Source: Cupriavidus basilensis OR16 (lineage in GTDB: Bacteria > Pseudomonadota > Gammaproteobacteria > Burkholderiales > Burkholderiaceae). Taken from it: a stretch of 64,000 nt of DNA. The DNA lies in the NCBI RefSeq assembly GCF_000243095.1, contig NZ_AHJE01000094.1, forward strand, positions 1 to 64,000, given 5' to 3'. Below are positions 20,308-28,699 of the stretch, in pieces. A program made the translations under genes and the position numbers. Position 1 is the first letter of the stretch. Every line of letters begins with the position of its first letter. Below the pieces are notes generated by a model, which was given only the letters and a program-made list of their open reading frames with translations, searched no databases and was not told the DNA's origin.

Positions 20308-21948
20308 ATGTGGCTGCGTCCACGCCCTCCCCAGCCTCCGCAAGCCCTGACCGGCGCGGCCAGCGGTGCCGCAAGCGCCGCCTCAGGCAAGGCTGCGGCG
20401 AAATCCGAGAAGGCAGCGGCACAACCCGCGCGTACCAACTCCACGCAAAGCCTGCGCGTGCACTTGCTGCGCGCGCTCGCCACGCCGCTTTTTGCGCTGG
20501 TGCTGACCAGCGGCTCGCTCTCCTACTGGCTGGCGGCACACTACACCACGCAGGTATTCGACCGCGCCCTGTACGGCGTGGCCAACAATATCGCGCAGCA
20601 GATCCGCATTGCCGGCCCGCGGCTGGAGCAAGACATCCCGATGATCGCGCAGACGCTGGTCGAGGCCGAAGGTACCGACCGCATCTACTGGCGCATCCAC
20701 GGCCCGGACGGGCTGATCGGCGGCATGGACACCTGGCTGGGCTACGGCACCGGGCAAACCTCGCTGCACGATGCACGGCTGTTCTACGCCTGGTTCAGCG
20801 GGCGCCAGGTGCGCGCCGTGCGGCTGCCGGTCAACCTGCCCAGCCCGGCCTCGGATGAGCTGGCCACCAGCGAGGCCGGACGCGCCCCGCGCGGGCCGAT
20901 CGTGGTGGAAGTGGCCGAGTTGCTCGACCGGCGCGAGACCGCCGCCAACGAGATCCTGCTGTCGGTCTCGGTGCCGCTGATCCTGCTGCTGGTAGTGGGC
21001 AGCCTGATCCTCTCGCACGTGCTCAAGGAAGAGCTGGTGCCACTGCAGATCCTCACCGACAAGCTCAATCGCCAGACCGCGCGCTCGCTGGCGCCGCTCG
21101 ACGAAACCCAGGTACCGGCCGAGGTCGAGCCGCTGATCCGCGCGCTCAACGCGCTGCTGGCCAGGCTGCGCGACGCGCTCGACGCGCAGCGCAAGTTCAT
21201 CGCCGACGCCGCGCACCAACTGCGCACGCCGCTCACCGCCGTCAAGCTGCATGCCGACCGCGCGGTGCTGTCGAGTGATCCCGCAGTGACGGACCACGCG
21301 CTGCGCGAACTGCAAGCGGCGGCGGACCGTGCGGTGCGCCTGTCCAACCAGCTACTGTCGCTGGCCCGCGCGGAGCCGGGGCTATCGCTGGAACGGCTGG
21401 GCCCGATCGAGCATTTCGACCTGGCCACGCTGGCCTTCGAGACCGGCGCCGAGTGGGTGCCGCAAGCGCTGGCGCGCCAGATCGACCTGGGCTTCGAGAC
21501 CTTGCCCGGCCCCACCTTTACCGGCGCGGCACCATCGACCGTGCGCGGCAACCGGTTGCTGATGCGCGAAGCGCTCAGCAACCTGATCGACAATGCAGTG
21601 AAATATGTGCCGCCCGGCGGACGCATCACCGTGCGCGCCGGCGGCGAAGCGCTGGGCCATCGCGGCATGGCCGTGGTGATGGTGGAAGACAACGGGCCCG
21701 GCATTGCGCTTGCGCGCCGCGAGGAGGTCTTCAAGCGCTTCTTCCGCGGCGACCATACGCCAGGGCCTAACGCGCCGGCGCAACCGCCCGGCGGCGCCGG
21801 CCTGGGGCTGGCCATCGTGCATGAGATCATCGGGCTGCATCATGGCACCATCCGCATCGAGGATGTGCCCGCCTCCGGGAACGAGGCCGAGGCGCGCGGC
21901 ATGCGCTTCGTGATCCGCATCCCGTGCGAGGCCGCCGGGACCGTCTGA
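20308..21948 (+). CDS. Sensor histidine kinase, TctE-like
   Basis: A 546-residue inner-membrane kinase. An Ala/Lys-rich cytoplasmic N-terminus is followed by a first membrane segment (PLFALVLTSGSLSYWLAAHY, about residue 60), a periplasmic sensor of the 2CSK_N type (NNIAQQIRIAGPRLEQDIP), a second membrane segment (ILLSVSVPLILLLVVGSLIL), a HAMP-like stretch, the phospho-His box FIADAAHQLRTPLTAV, and ATP-binding N, G1 and G2 boxes (NLIDNAVKYV, VEDNGPGI, GGAGLGLAIV). It partners the OmpR-type regulator just upstream. The ATG at 20308 is chosen to avoid a long overlap. Confidence 0.88.
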   Translation: MWLRPRPPQPPQALTGAASGAASAASGKAAAKSEKAAAQPARTNSTQSLRVHLLRALATPLFALVLTSGSLSYWLAAHYTTQVFDRALYGVANNIAQQIRIAGPRLEQDIPMIAQTLVEAEGTDRIYWRIHGPDGLIGGMDTWLGYGTGQTSLHDARLFYAWFSGRQVRAVRLPVNLPSPASDELATSEAGRAPRGPIVVEVAELLDRRETAANEILLSVSVPLILLLVVGSLILSHVLKEELVPLQILTDKLNRQTARSLAPLDETQVPAEVEPLIRALNALLARLRDALDAQRKFIADAAHQLRTPLTAVKLHADRAVLSSDPAVTDHALRELQAAADRAVRLSNQLLSLARAEPGLSLERLGPIEHFDLATLAFETGAEWVPQALARQIDLGFETLPGPTFTGAAPSTVRGNRLLMREALSNLIDNAVKYVPPGGRITVRAGGEALGHRGMAVVMVEDNGPGIALARREEVFKRFFRGDHTPGPNAPAQPPGGAGLGLAIVHEIIGLHHGTIRIEDVPASGNEAEARGMRFVIRIPCEAAGTV

Positions 21949-22007
21949 GACGGGAGCAGCCGGGGTACGGCTCGTCCTTCGCTTTTCGAGACGCCTTTCG
22001 AGATACC

Positions 22008-22574
22008 TTAACGGGCCTTCTTTTCCTTCGGCGCCAGCATCGTGCCGCGGCACTTCGGGCTGCCGCAGCGGCACTCGAATTCCTTCTTGAGCTTCTTGGT
22101 GTAGCGCGCGTCGATCACCAGCCCATAGTCGTAAAACAGTTCCTCGCCGCTGGCAATGTCGCGCAGGGCGTGGATGAACACGCGCCCCTTCTTCTCGCGC
22201 GCCTCGCAATTGGGCTCGCAGGCGTGGTTGATCCAGCGCGCGCGGTTGCCGCCGAACTTGGCGTCGATCACGTCGCCGTCTTCCAGGCTGAAGTAGAAGG
22301 TGTGGTTGGGATCGGCCGGATCGTGCGGATGGCGCTTGAGCGCTTCCTTCCACGAAATGTGCTCGCCCTTGTATTCGATGATGCGTTCGCCCTCGCCGAT
22401 CGGCGCGTTCGCATAGACGCCCTTGCCATGCACGCCCGAGCGGCGCACTTCGACGCGGTCGGACGCGGTCTTGCGCTTGCCTTCCTTGGGGGGCTTCGGG
22501 GTCTTGACGTTCCCGGCTTCGTTCTCGTCAGTCCCGTCCTGCTTCAATGCCTCTTGCTTTACCTGTTCCGCCAT
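22008..22574 (-). CDS. SET domain lysine methyltransferase-like protein
   Basis: A 188-residue protein with a complete small SET domain: an entry motif like SGVHGKGVYA, the SAM/catalytic pseudoknot RWINHACEPNCEA, and ELFYDYG. A post-SET zinc motif CRCGSPKCRGTM follows. The first 45 residues are charged and lysine-rich. SET proteins transfer methyl groups from SAM to protein lysines; the substrate here is unknown. The ATG at 22574 is used; a GTG at 22607 would add 11 residues. The upstream region holds a cluster of GTATAC palindromes, and an HU gene lies 1.4 kb away. SET genes are rather uncommon in bacteria. Confidence 0.85.
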   Translation of the reverse strand: MAEQVKQEALKQDGTDENEAGNVKTPKPPKEGKRKTASDRVEVRRSGVHGKGVYANAPIGEGERIIEYKGEHISWKEALKRHPHDPADPNHTFYFSLEDGDVIDAKFGGNRARWINHACEPNCEAREKKGRVFIHALRDIASGEELFYDYGLVIDARYTKKLKKEFECRCGSPKCRGTMLAPKEKKAR

Positions 22575-23984
22575 GTGCCGTCCCGTATTGTTCCGCTTGC
22601 CTGCCACCCCGCGTGGCCGCGCGCCGTCCGGGCGCGATGGCGATGATACCTGCCCAGTTTGGCTGCGGCATCCCCCTTGCCGGCAAATAGGCGTATACGG
22701 GCGGCCCGGCTGAGTCCGTATACGTCAGGCAGGTATACGCACCGCGGATCAGCGGCGCGCCTCGCCTTGGTAAACAGGCTTAAGAGGCCCTTCAACGACT
22801 GCGTATACGGCCACAAACAGCCTCAGACCGCTCGATCCCCCTGTGGATAACCCGGCAAAAATCTGGGGATAAAGGCAAGCAATTCATGTGGGTGGCCTGG
22901 GGTTGGCATGGGGATGCATCAGGCATAAGTCGGAGGCTTGCACCTGCCCCCCTCCGCCAAAAGGCTGAGTCATCCACGTCAGCCAACATCCGGTCCCACC
23001 ACTTCTGCTTGCTGCAACCCCTTGATTTAAAAAACGTTAACCGGCTTATCCACAGAAAAGGCGGGCGTTTACCTACTACTACTATCTGTATACATTAAAG
23101 AAAGAAGTAAACAGAAAGGACTGCGTCCTGCTATCGGTGAGCAAAACCAACCAGGCCAAAAACAAATGGCTGGAAAGCCGCTTCAGGGAAGGCTTCTTTT
23201 TTGAGCAATGGAAATTCGCCGGCCGTGCCACGGTTTACCACCGCGAGCCGGATGGATTTCAGGAGGGGGATCGACGTATACGCTGGGCCGAAGGGCCCGC
23301 CCTGCACCGTATACGCCCCCCGAAAATCGGGATCGGGACCGACCGTAAACGTCGGGCGGTTAACGCTGCCAGCCGCACACCAAGGGGCATGCATGACGCG
23401 AATACGCTGGAATTCGCCCCGTGTTTGCCAATCGAGTGTCATGCACAATAGTTCATGTGGCAGTCCCGCGGCCCTTCAGCCCGCGCTGCTGCGCTGCAAC
23501 GGGTACGTAGTCCCCCGGCCTTGACCCGGCCGAAAGAAACGCCCACAGCGCCTGTCAGCCGTCTTTGGCGGGCAGGGATGGCATCGCGCAACGGTCCATT
23601 GCCGCAACGGCTTTCCCAGGGCTCAGGCATTTGAGGGTTTGCGCCCTCCCCGCGTCAGGCTCAGCTCAACCACGATACTGGCCCTGAGAGGGGTCAGAAG
23701 GCCCCTGGAGCCGTTTTTCCGGCCTGGATGTCCTGTGGGACACCTGCGGACGTTCATTCGCCTGAGGCCCATCCTGACGCCCTCAAAGGCTCCCCGGGCA
23801 CCCCGGAATCCCCACAAAGCCCCAGCCAGCGCGGCCTGGCGCGGGATGCGCTGTAACAATCTGTTCCCAGTCGGCGTGGCCCGACACGGTATGATGTGGC
23901 CCGCGGCGCCTTTGCCGACGCCGGTGCGCAGTGCGCCGGCCCAGCCAGGCGTCCTTGTTTTATCAACTCGACACGGAGTGAAGC
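22575..23984. other. 1.4 kb gene-free region with palindromes and DnaA-box-like sites
   Basis: No reading frame here looks like a real gene. The stretch is richer in A+T than its surroundings around 23,025-23,120 and 23,160-23,220. It contains seven GTATAC hexamers, two perfect TTATCCACA sites (22842-22850 minus, 23046-23054 plus), a one-mismatch box (22864-22872 minus) and a CGTTAACC/GGTTAACG pair. From 23,640 to 23,860 it is GC-rich with short inverted repeats. A possible -10 (TATGAT, 23890-23895) precedes the HU gene. Confidence 0.7.
22692..23315. repeat. Dispersed CGTATACG palindromes
   Basis: The 8-bp palindrome CGTATACG occurs at 22692, 22717, 22802, 23275 and 23308. Near copies are GGTATACG at 22732 and TGTATACA at 23087, with GGTATACG again at 24400 beyond the HU gene. 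The first three lie within 48 bp, 118-165 bp upstream of the SET gene start, as expected for an operator cluster. The hexamer should be rare at this base composition. The binding protein is unknown. Confidence 0.75.
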
Positions 23985-24549
23985 ATGACGAAAACCGAAC
24001 TGATCGACGCCATCGCGGCCGGCGTGGACGGCCTGACCAAGGCCAAGGCAGAACAAGCGCTGAACGTGACGCTTGGCGCCATCATGGAAGCCGTGGCCAA
24101 GGGCGACACCCTGAGCCTGATCGGCTTTGGCACCTTCAGCCAGGGCGAGCGCGGCGAACGCATGGCGCGCAACCCGCGCACCGGCGAAGAAATCAAGGTC
24201 GAAGCCGCCAAGACCGTCAAGTTCAAGGCTGGCCAGAAGTTCAAGGACGCAGTGAACCAGTGAGTTCCGCGGGCGGTCTCGTGCCAGCCCCGTTGGATCA
24301 ACCCCGCCGTGCCGCCACCGGTTGCCTGATGGCATGGGTGAGCGCCAGGCGGGGCGCGTTATCCACAGTGTTTGACCCGCGGTTATCCTGCCGCTTCGCG
24401 GTATACGCCGCCCCCCTCCGCCAGCCCGGTAAGATGGTGCCCTATCGGCGCCTTCCCTTAGTCAGTACAAGGGTCTAGGGCGTCCTGCCAAGTAGGACTC
24501 TCATGCACCTTCCTTCGCCGCGCGGCAGATTTCCACAGCTTTATTCACA
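22842..24549. other. DnaA-box-like sites flanking the HU gene
   Basis: Perfect TTATCCACA at 22842-22850 (minus), 23046-23054 (plus) and 24359-24367 (plus). Variants are TTATCCCCA at 22864-22872 (minus) and TTATTCACA at 24541-24549 (plus). No dnaA, rep or par gene lies nearby, so this is more like a DnaA-titrating or regulatory region than an origin. Function is inferred only. Confidence 0.55.
23985..24263 (+). CDS. HU family DNA-binding protein
   Basis: A 92-residue nucleoid-associated protein that binds and bends DNA as a dimer. The dimerisation helices (MTKTELIDAIAAGVDGLTKA), the LIGFGTFSQGER segment and the DNA-clasping arm with RNPRTGEEI are typical. A GGAGTG site precedes the ATG. It is a stand-alone gene in a region dense with DnaA-box-like sites and GTATAC palindromes, which may reflect a role in organising this locus. 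Confidence 0.95.
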   Translation: MTKTELIDAIAAGVDGLTKAKAEQALNVTLGAIMEAVAKGDTLSLIGFGTFSQGERGERMARNPRTGEEIKVEAAKTVKFKAGQKFKDAVNQ

Positions 24550-25468
24550 GCGTTTCCCACAAAATTTTCCACAGGCACGGCTGCTCGGCCTGAGCATGCT
24601 GATGACGCTTGCGCTCCTCTTGGGTTGCACCACGCCTGCCCCGCCCGCCCGGCCTCAGGCCACCCCCTTGCCTGATACGGAACGACCGGTGACAACGCCC
24701 GGCGCCACGCAACGTCAGCGCATCGTCGAGATCGCGTGGCAGGAATGGCAGCGCTGGGGAGGCCAGACTGTGCGCCTGGGCCGCGACGACACCGCGTGCG
24801 TAGCGGACAGCCCGCTGCCGGCGCCGGTATTGCCCGGCATGGCTGCGGGGACCGATGCGGACGCTGCCGATGCCGCGGACCGCTCCGCCGACCGCGAGGA
24901 AGATGAAAGCAACGAGGCGGCCTGCCTGCACTTTCCCGATGGCACCGGCATGGAGGCCACGCCCCAAGGCTGCAAGCTCGCCCAGCGCTATTGGGCGATC
25001 GTCGGCAAGGCCGTCACGTGCGGCCAGGTCACCCAGGGCAACTGGGCCTGGTCCGCCGTGTTTATTTCCTGGGTGATGCGCAAGGCTGGCCTGGACGAGC
25101 GCCAGTTCCTGACCGGCGATTCACATTCGATGTACGTGGTGGATGCGCGCGACGCAATCCTGCCCGCGCCGGCGTTCCGCATCGAGCCGTTGCCCGCCAT
25201 GCCCCGCCCGGGCGATGTGATCTGCGCCACCCGCGGGCGCGACAAATACCTGGGCAGTGTCGCCGAGATCGGCTTTGGCACCACGCCCATGCATTGCGAC
25301 ATCGTGGTCGAGGTTGACCCGGCGGCACGCCTGGTCAAGGCCATCGGCGGCAATGTTCAGCAAGCGGTGTCGATGGAGCTGATCGAGCTCGGTGACTCCG
25401 GCATGATCGACAGCATCACCAACTCGCACATGCCGTGGCTGCTGATCATGCGCAACACGCTGCCTTGA
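24503..25468 (+). CDS. DUF2272 domain lipoprotein
   Basis: A protein of up to 321 residues with a signal sequence ending in the lipobox LLLGC, so probably a lipid-anchored periplasmic protein. After a Pro/Ala linker and an acidic stretch (DADAADAADRSADREEDE) comes a DUF2272-like domain from about residue 170 (WAWSAVFISWVMRKAGLDER, then GDSHSMYVVDA, then MHCDIVVEV). This family looks like a papain-like hydrolase fold, but its activity is not established. The start is uncertain: ATGs at 24596 and 24602 would shorten the N-region to just before the hydrophobic core. Confidence 0.75.
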   Translation: MHLPSPRGRFPQLYSQRFPQNFPQARLLGLSMLMTLALLLGCTTPAPPARPQATPLPDTERPVTTPGATQRQRIVEIAWQEWQRWGGQTVRLGRDDTACVADSPLPAPVLPGMAAGTDADAADAADRSADREEDESNEAACLHFPDGTGMEATPQGCKLAQRYWAIVGKAVTCGQVTQGNWAWSAVFISWVMRKAGLDERQFLTGDSHSMYVVDARDAILPAPAFRIEPLPAMPRPGDVICATRGRDKYLGSVAEIGFGTTPMHCDIVVEVDPAARLVKAIGGNVQQAVSMELIELGDSGMIDSITNSHMPWLLIMRNTLP

Positions 25469-25525
25469 GCCTGAGGCGTTGCTGATTGCCTTGCCGTCAT
25501 GCCGGCGCACGCGGGTAGCCCCGGC

Positions 25526-25560
25526 TTGACCAGTCCTGAAAAATAATTAACATGGTAATT
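25526..25560 (+). promoter_or_regulatory. Promoter with overlapping palindrome upstream of the aldolase gene
   Basis: TTGACC (25526-25531) and TAACAT (25548-25553) are 16 bp apart. The -10 is covered by an almost perfect 16-bp palindrome centred on CATG (25545-25560: AATTAACATGGTAATT). This AT-rich dyad stands out in GC-rich DNA and is placed where a repressor would block the promoter. The regulator is unknown. Confidence 0.55.
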
Positions 25561-25649
25561 AATCGGGCGGCATCCTGGCCCGACCCCACCTGAACCGCAT
25601 TCCGAGAGCGCGCGCACCGACGCCGCAAGCGACGCGAGAGGAGACCTGC

Positions 25650-26414
25650 ATGGCTGTTGCCAACTGTCATCCGGCGGAGTGGGAGGCGCGCGTCAAGCTC
25701 GCCGCCTGCTACCGCATCTTCGACCGGCTGGGCTGGACCGAGCTGATCTACAACCACATCACCCTGCGCCTGCCGCCGGAGGCTGGTGGCGATGGCAACA
25801 ATCCTCATTTCCTGATCAATCCCTTCGGCCTGCGCTACGCGGAGGTGACCGCCTCCAACCTGGTGAAGATCGACCTGACCGGGCGGGTCATCGGCGAAAG
25901 CCGCTGGCCGGTCAATCCGGCGGGCTTCACCGTGCATGCGGCGATTCACGCCGGCATCCCGGGCGCGCACTGCGTCATGCATACGCACACCACGGCCGGC
26001 ATGGCGGTCGCCTGTTCGGCGCAAGGCCTGTCGATGAGCAACTTCTACGCGGCGCAACTGTTCGGCAAGGTGGCCTACCATCCGTTTGAAGGCATTACCG
26101 TGCACGAGGACGAGGGGCCGCGCCTGGTGCGCAATATCGGCGACAAGCCCGCCGTGATCTTGCGCAACCATGGCTTGCTGGCCTGGGGCGACAGCATTGC
26201 GCGCACCTTTTCCACGCTCTGGTTGCTCAATCGCGCTTGCGAAATCCAGCTGGCCACGCTGGCCATGGGCGCGGCGCTGCCGGTGCCGGAGGAGATCCAG
26301 CGCAAGTGCACGCGCGACTCGCTGCAGTTCGATCCCAAGTTCGGCGCGGGCGAAGACGTGTTCGCGGCGCTGACCCGTGAAATTGATCGTATCGATGAAT
26401 CGTATCGTGAATAG
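25650..26414 (+). CDS. Class II aldolase/adducin family protein
   Basis: A 254-residue protein of the fuculose-phosphate aldolase fold. Metal-binding histidines appear in VMHTHTTAGMAV and in ILRNHGLLAWG. The N-terminal DRLGWTELIYNHITLR is typical of the non-sugar-phosphate members common in Burkholderiales, whose reactions are mostly unknown. It is followed after 47 bp by a ketopantoate reductase-like gene, as often seen for this pair, suggesting a shared small-molecule pathway. A GAGGAGA site precedes the ATG. Confidence 0.87.
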   Translation: MAVANCHPAEWEARVKLAACYRIFDRLGWTELIYNHITLRLPPEAGGDGNNPHFLINPFGLRYAEVTASNLVKIDLTGRVIGESRWPVNPAGFTVHAAIHAGIPGAHCVMHTHTTAGMAVACSAQGLSMSNFYAAQLFGKVAYHPFEGITVHEDEGPRLVRNIGDKPAVILRNHGLLAWGDSIARTFSTLWLLNRACEIQLATLAMGAALPVPEEIQRKCTRDSLQFDPKFGAGEDVFAALTREIDRIDESYRE

Positions 26415-26461
26415 ATGGGCTTGATTCGTAACAAGAATAAACTAACAGGAACAAGGCAGTC

Positions 26462-27464
26462 ATGACATCCCTATGCATCGTCGGCGCAGGTGCCGTCGGC
26501 GGCTTTATCGGCGCGCGGCTCGCCCGTTCCGGGCAGGCGCTCAATGTACTGGCGCGCGGCCAGACGCTGGAGGCGCTGCGCTCGCAAGGCCTGACCCTGA
26601 TCGAGGGCGAGCGCAGCGAGACCTTCGCGGTCAACGCGCAAGGCGATCCCGCAGCGCTAGGTACGCAAGATGTGGTGGTCCTGGCGGTGAAAGCGCCGGC
26701 GCTGCCGCAGTTGGCGCAGACTATCGGACCGCTGATTGGCCCCGATACCGTGGTGGTGACCGCGATGAACGGCGTGCCATGGTGGTTCTTCGAGCGGCCC
26801 GGCCCGCACGCCGGGTTGTCGCTGCGCACCGTGGATCCGCAAGGGGTCATTGCACGTGCCATCCCGGCCGCGCAGGTGATCGGATGCGTAGTGCACCTGA
26901 CCGCCGCCACGCCCGCCCCGGCCACTGTGCGCCATGGTTTTGGCGCGCGCCTGATCCTGGGCGCCGCGGGTGGTGGTACGGGCATGGCGGCCGGCAGGCT
27001 CGAGGCCGTGGCCAGCCTGCTCGCCAGCGGCGGCCTGGAGGTCGAGCGCAGCGCGGCGATCCAGCAGGACATCTGGTTCAAGCTGTGGGGCAATATGACG
27101 ATGAACCCGGTCTCCGTGTTGACTGGGGCCACCTGCGACCGCATCCTCGACGATCCGCTGGTCAATCGTTTCTGCCTGTCGGTCATGGAAGAAGCCAGCA
27201 AGATCGGCGCGCTTATCGGTTGCCCGATTGTGCAGAGCGGGGAGGAGCGCAGCCAGGTCACGCGCAAGCTGGGTGCCTTCAAGACTTCGATGCTGCAGGA
27301 TGCCGAGGCCGGGCGGCCGGTGGAGATCGATGCGCTGGTGGCAGCGGTGCGCGAAATTGGCAGCGGTGCGCGAAATTGGCGAGCACGTCGGGATCGCGAC
27401 CCCCAACATCGACGCACTGCTGGGCTTGGTACGGCTGCATGCGCAGGTGCGCGGGCTTTACTGA
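26462..27464 (+). pseudogene. 2-dehydropantoate 2-reductase-like (PanE/ApbA family), frameshifted by a 19-bp duplication
   Basis: The Rossmann start IVGAGAVGGFIGARLA and the C-terminal-domain motif KLWGNMTMNP identify the family, which reduces 2-dehydropantoate (vitamin B5 pathway) or similar ketoacids with NADPH. At 27342-27379 a 19-bp unit is repeated in tandem and throws the frame, so the protein would end at 27514 with unrelated residues. Deleting one unit gives a clean 327-residue protein ending HVGIATPNIDALLGLVRLHA and stopping at 27464. It lies behind the class II aldolase gene. The duplication may be an assembly artefact. Confidence 0.88.
27342..27379 (+). repeat. 19-bp perfect tandem duplication inside the PanE-like gene
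   Basis: The unit CAGCGGTGCGCGAAATTGG occupies 27342-27360 and again 27361-27379 with no spacer. It shifts the reading frame by one base. Confidence 0.95.
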
Positions 27465-27493
27465 CCCGGTGTGTCCGGGTAATGGGGTTTTGT

Positions 27494-27550
27494 ATTCTCG
27501 CTATCAATCAATGAATCTTATTTATTCGAGTTTTGATAAATAGCGAGAAT
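27494..27550. repeat. Inverted repeat with 11-bp arms in an AT-rich spacer
   Basis: ATTCTCGCTAT (27494-27504) and its exact complement ATAGCGAGAAT (27540-27550) flank a 35-nt AT-rich centre, 30 nt after the PanE-like stop. No T-run follows, so it is not a typical terminator. It could be an operator pair or an RNA hairpin. Confidence 0.6.
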
Positions 27551-27680
27551 GGTTTTGACCTGGATCGCCAATCCTTGGCGCACTGCTCGTTGAGTGTATC
27601 GCCTCAAAGGCGCTCAAACTATCCATGTGAGGAATGTTTATTCTTCACAATCAACGCAATTCATTGTTGGCAGAAATACT

Positions 27681-27703
27681 AAGGGGCCGCCGTGAGGCCC
27701 CTT
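27681..27703. terminator. Terminator-like hairpin at the end of rarD
   Basis: AAGGGGCC and GGCCCCTT form an 8-bp stem with a 7-nt loop, just beyond the rarD stop. The U-tract is short on both strands. Confidence 0.6.
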
Positions 27704-27705
27704 CT

Positions 27706-28596
27706 TTACCCTTGCGCCGCCAGCTTTGCCCGCTGCCGCCCCGCCCATATCCCCTCGATCGCATAGACAGCCAGCGATATCCAGATCATCGCGAAGCCGA
27801 TCTGCTTGCTGGCCGGGAACGGCTCGTTCCAGAGCCACACGCCCAGCAGCAGCTGCAGCGTCGGGCCGGTGTACTGCAGCAGCCCCAGCAAGGACAGCGG
27901 GATGCGCCGCGCTCCGGCCGCGAATAGCAGCAAGGGGACGGCGGTGACCGGCCCGGCAAGCAGCGCCAGCAACTGCACCCCGCCGTCAACCTCGGTGAAG
28001 TCGGCTTGGCCCGTCGCGAACAGGTAAGCCAGGGCGCTTGCCGCCAGCGGGAACAGCAGCATGGTCTCCAGCGAAAGGCCTTCCAGCGCACCCAGCGTGG
28101 CGGTCTTGCGCAGCAGCCCGTAGCCGCCGAAGGTGGCGGCCAGCGCCAGCGCGATCCATGGCAACTGGCCCGCGGCCACGGTCAGCCAGACCACGCCAGC
28201 CGCCGCGAGGGCGATCGAGGCCCACTGGCCTGGCCGCAGTCGTTCGTGCAGGAACAGCACGCCCAGCAGCACGTTGAACAGCGGATTGATGAAGTAGCCC
28301 AGGCTGGCGTCCACCACCCGCCCGTTCGATACCGACCAGATGTAGAGAAACCAGTTGCCGCTGAGCAGCAGCGCGCTGGCGACAAAGCCGGCCAGCAGGC
28401 GTGGATTGGCCCAGACGCCGCGCAGCCAGCCCCAGTGGCGCCGCCAGGTGAGCACCAGGCCCAGGAACACCAGCGACCACACCATGCGGTGCAGCAGGAT
28501 CTCCATGGGCGCGATGCCGTGGAGGGATTTGATATAGAGCGGCAGCAAGCCCCAGATGATGTAGGCGAGCAGCGCGTAGATGATGCCGGTTTGCAT
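27706..28596 (-). CDS. rarD: RarD-type EamA family permease
   Basis: A 296-residue inner-membrane protein with about ten membrane segments in two EamA repeats. The start MQTGIIYALLAYIIWGLLPLYIK and the later GNWFLYIWSVSNGRVVDASL are characteristic of RarD, a predicted drug/metabolite exporter (the chloramphenicol-sensitive protein family). The start at 28596 gives the family length. It stands alone, with terminators on both sides. Its transported molecule is not known. Confidence 0.9.
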   Translation of the reverse strand: MQTGIIYALLAYIIWGLLPLYIKSLHGIAPMEILLHRMVWSLVFLGLVLTWRRHWGWLRGVWANPRLLAGFVASALLLSGNWFLYIWSVSNGRVVDASLGYFINPLFNVLLGVLFLHERLRPGQWASIALAAAGVVWLTVAAGQLPWIALALAATFGGYGLLRKTATLGALEGLSLETMLLFPLAASALAYLFATGQADFTEVDGGVQLLALLAGPVTAVPLLLFAAGARRIPLSLLGLLQYTGPTLQLLLGVWLWNEPFPASKQIGFAMIWISLAVYAIEGIWAGRQRAKLAAQG

Positions 28597-28632
28597 GAAG
28601 AGTCCCAATGAATCGGGGGATTCTACCGGCGT

Positions 28633-28659
28633 AAAAAAGCCCGTGCAGGGCACGGGCTT
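28633..28659 (-). terminator. Rho-independent terminator of the TRAP binding-protein gene
   Basis: AAGCCCGTG and CACGGGCTT form a 9-bp stem with a 5-nt loop. On the minus strand it is followed by a run of U, 40 nt beyond the dctP stop. Confidence 0.8.
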
Positions 28660-28699
28660 ATCGCTGGCTTGCGCCAGCTCGCGGGTGGCAGCCGCGCGC

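Noticed and set aside
23131-23451. Two overlapping opposite ORFs of about 105 codons in the gene-free region
   Set aside because: No recognisable domain, no ribosome binding site, and both span the GTATAC sites. They look like chance open frames.
22575-24549. Replication origin (oriC or plasmid type)
   Set aside because: DnaA-box-like sites are present, but dnaA, dnaN, rpmH, repA and parAB are all absent and there is no clear 13-mer unwinding array. A regulatory or titration site is more likely.
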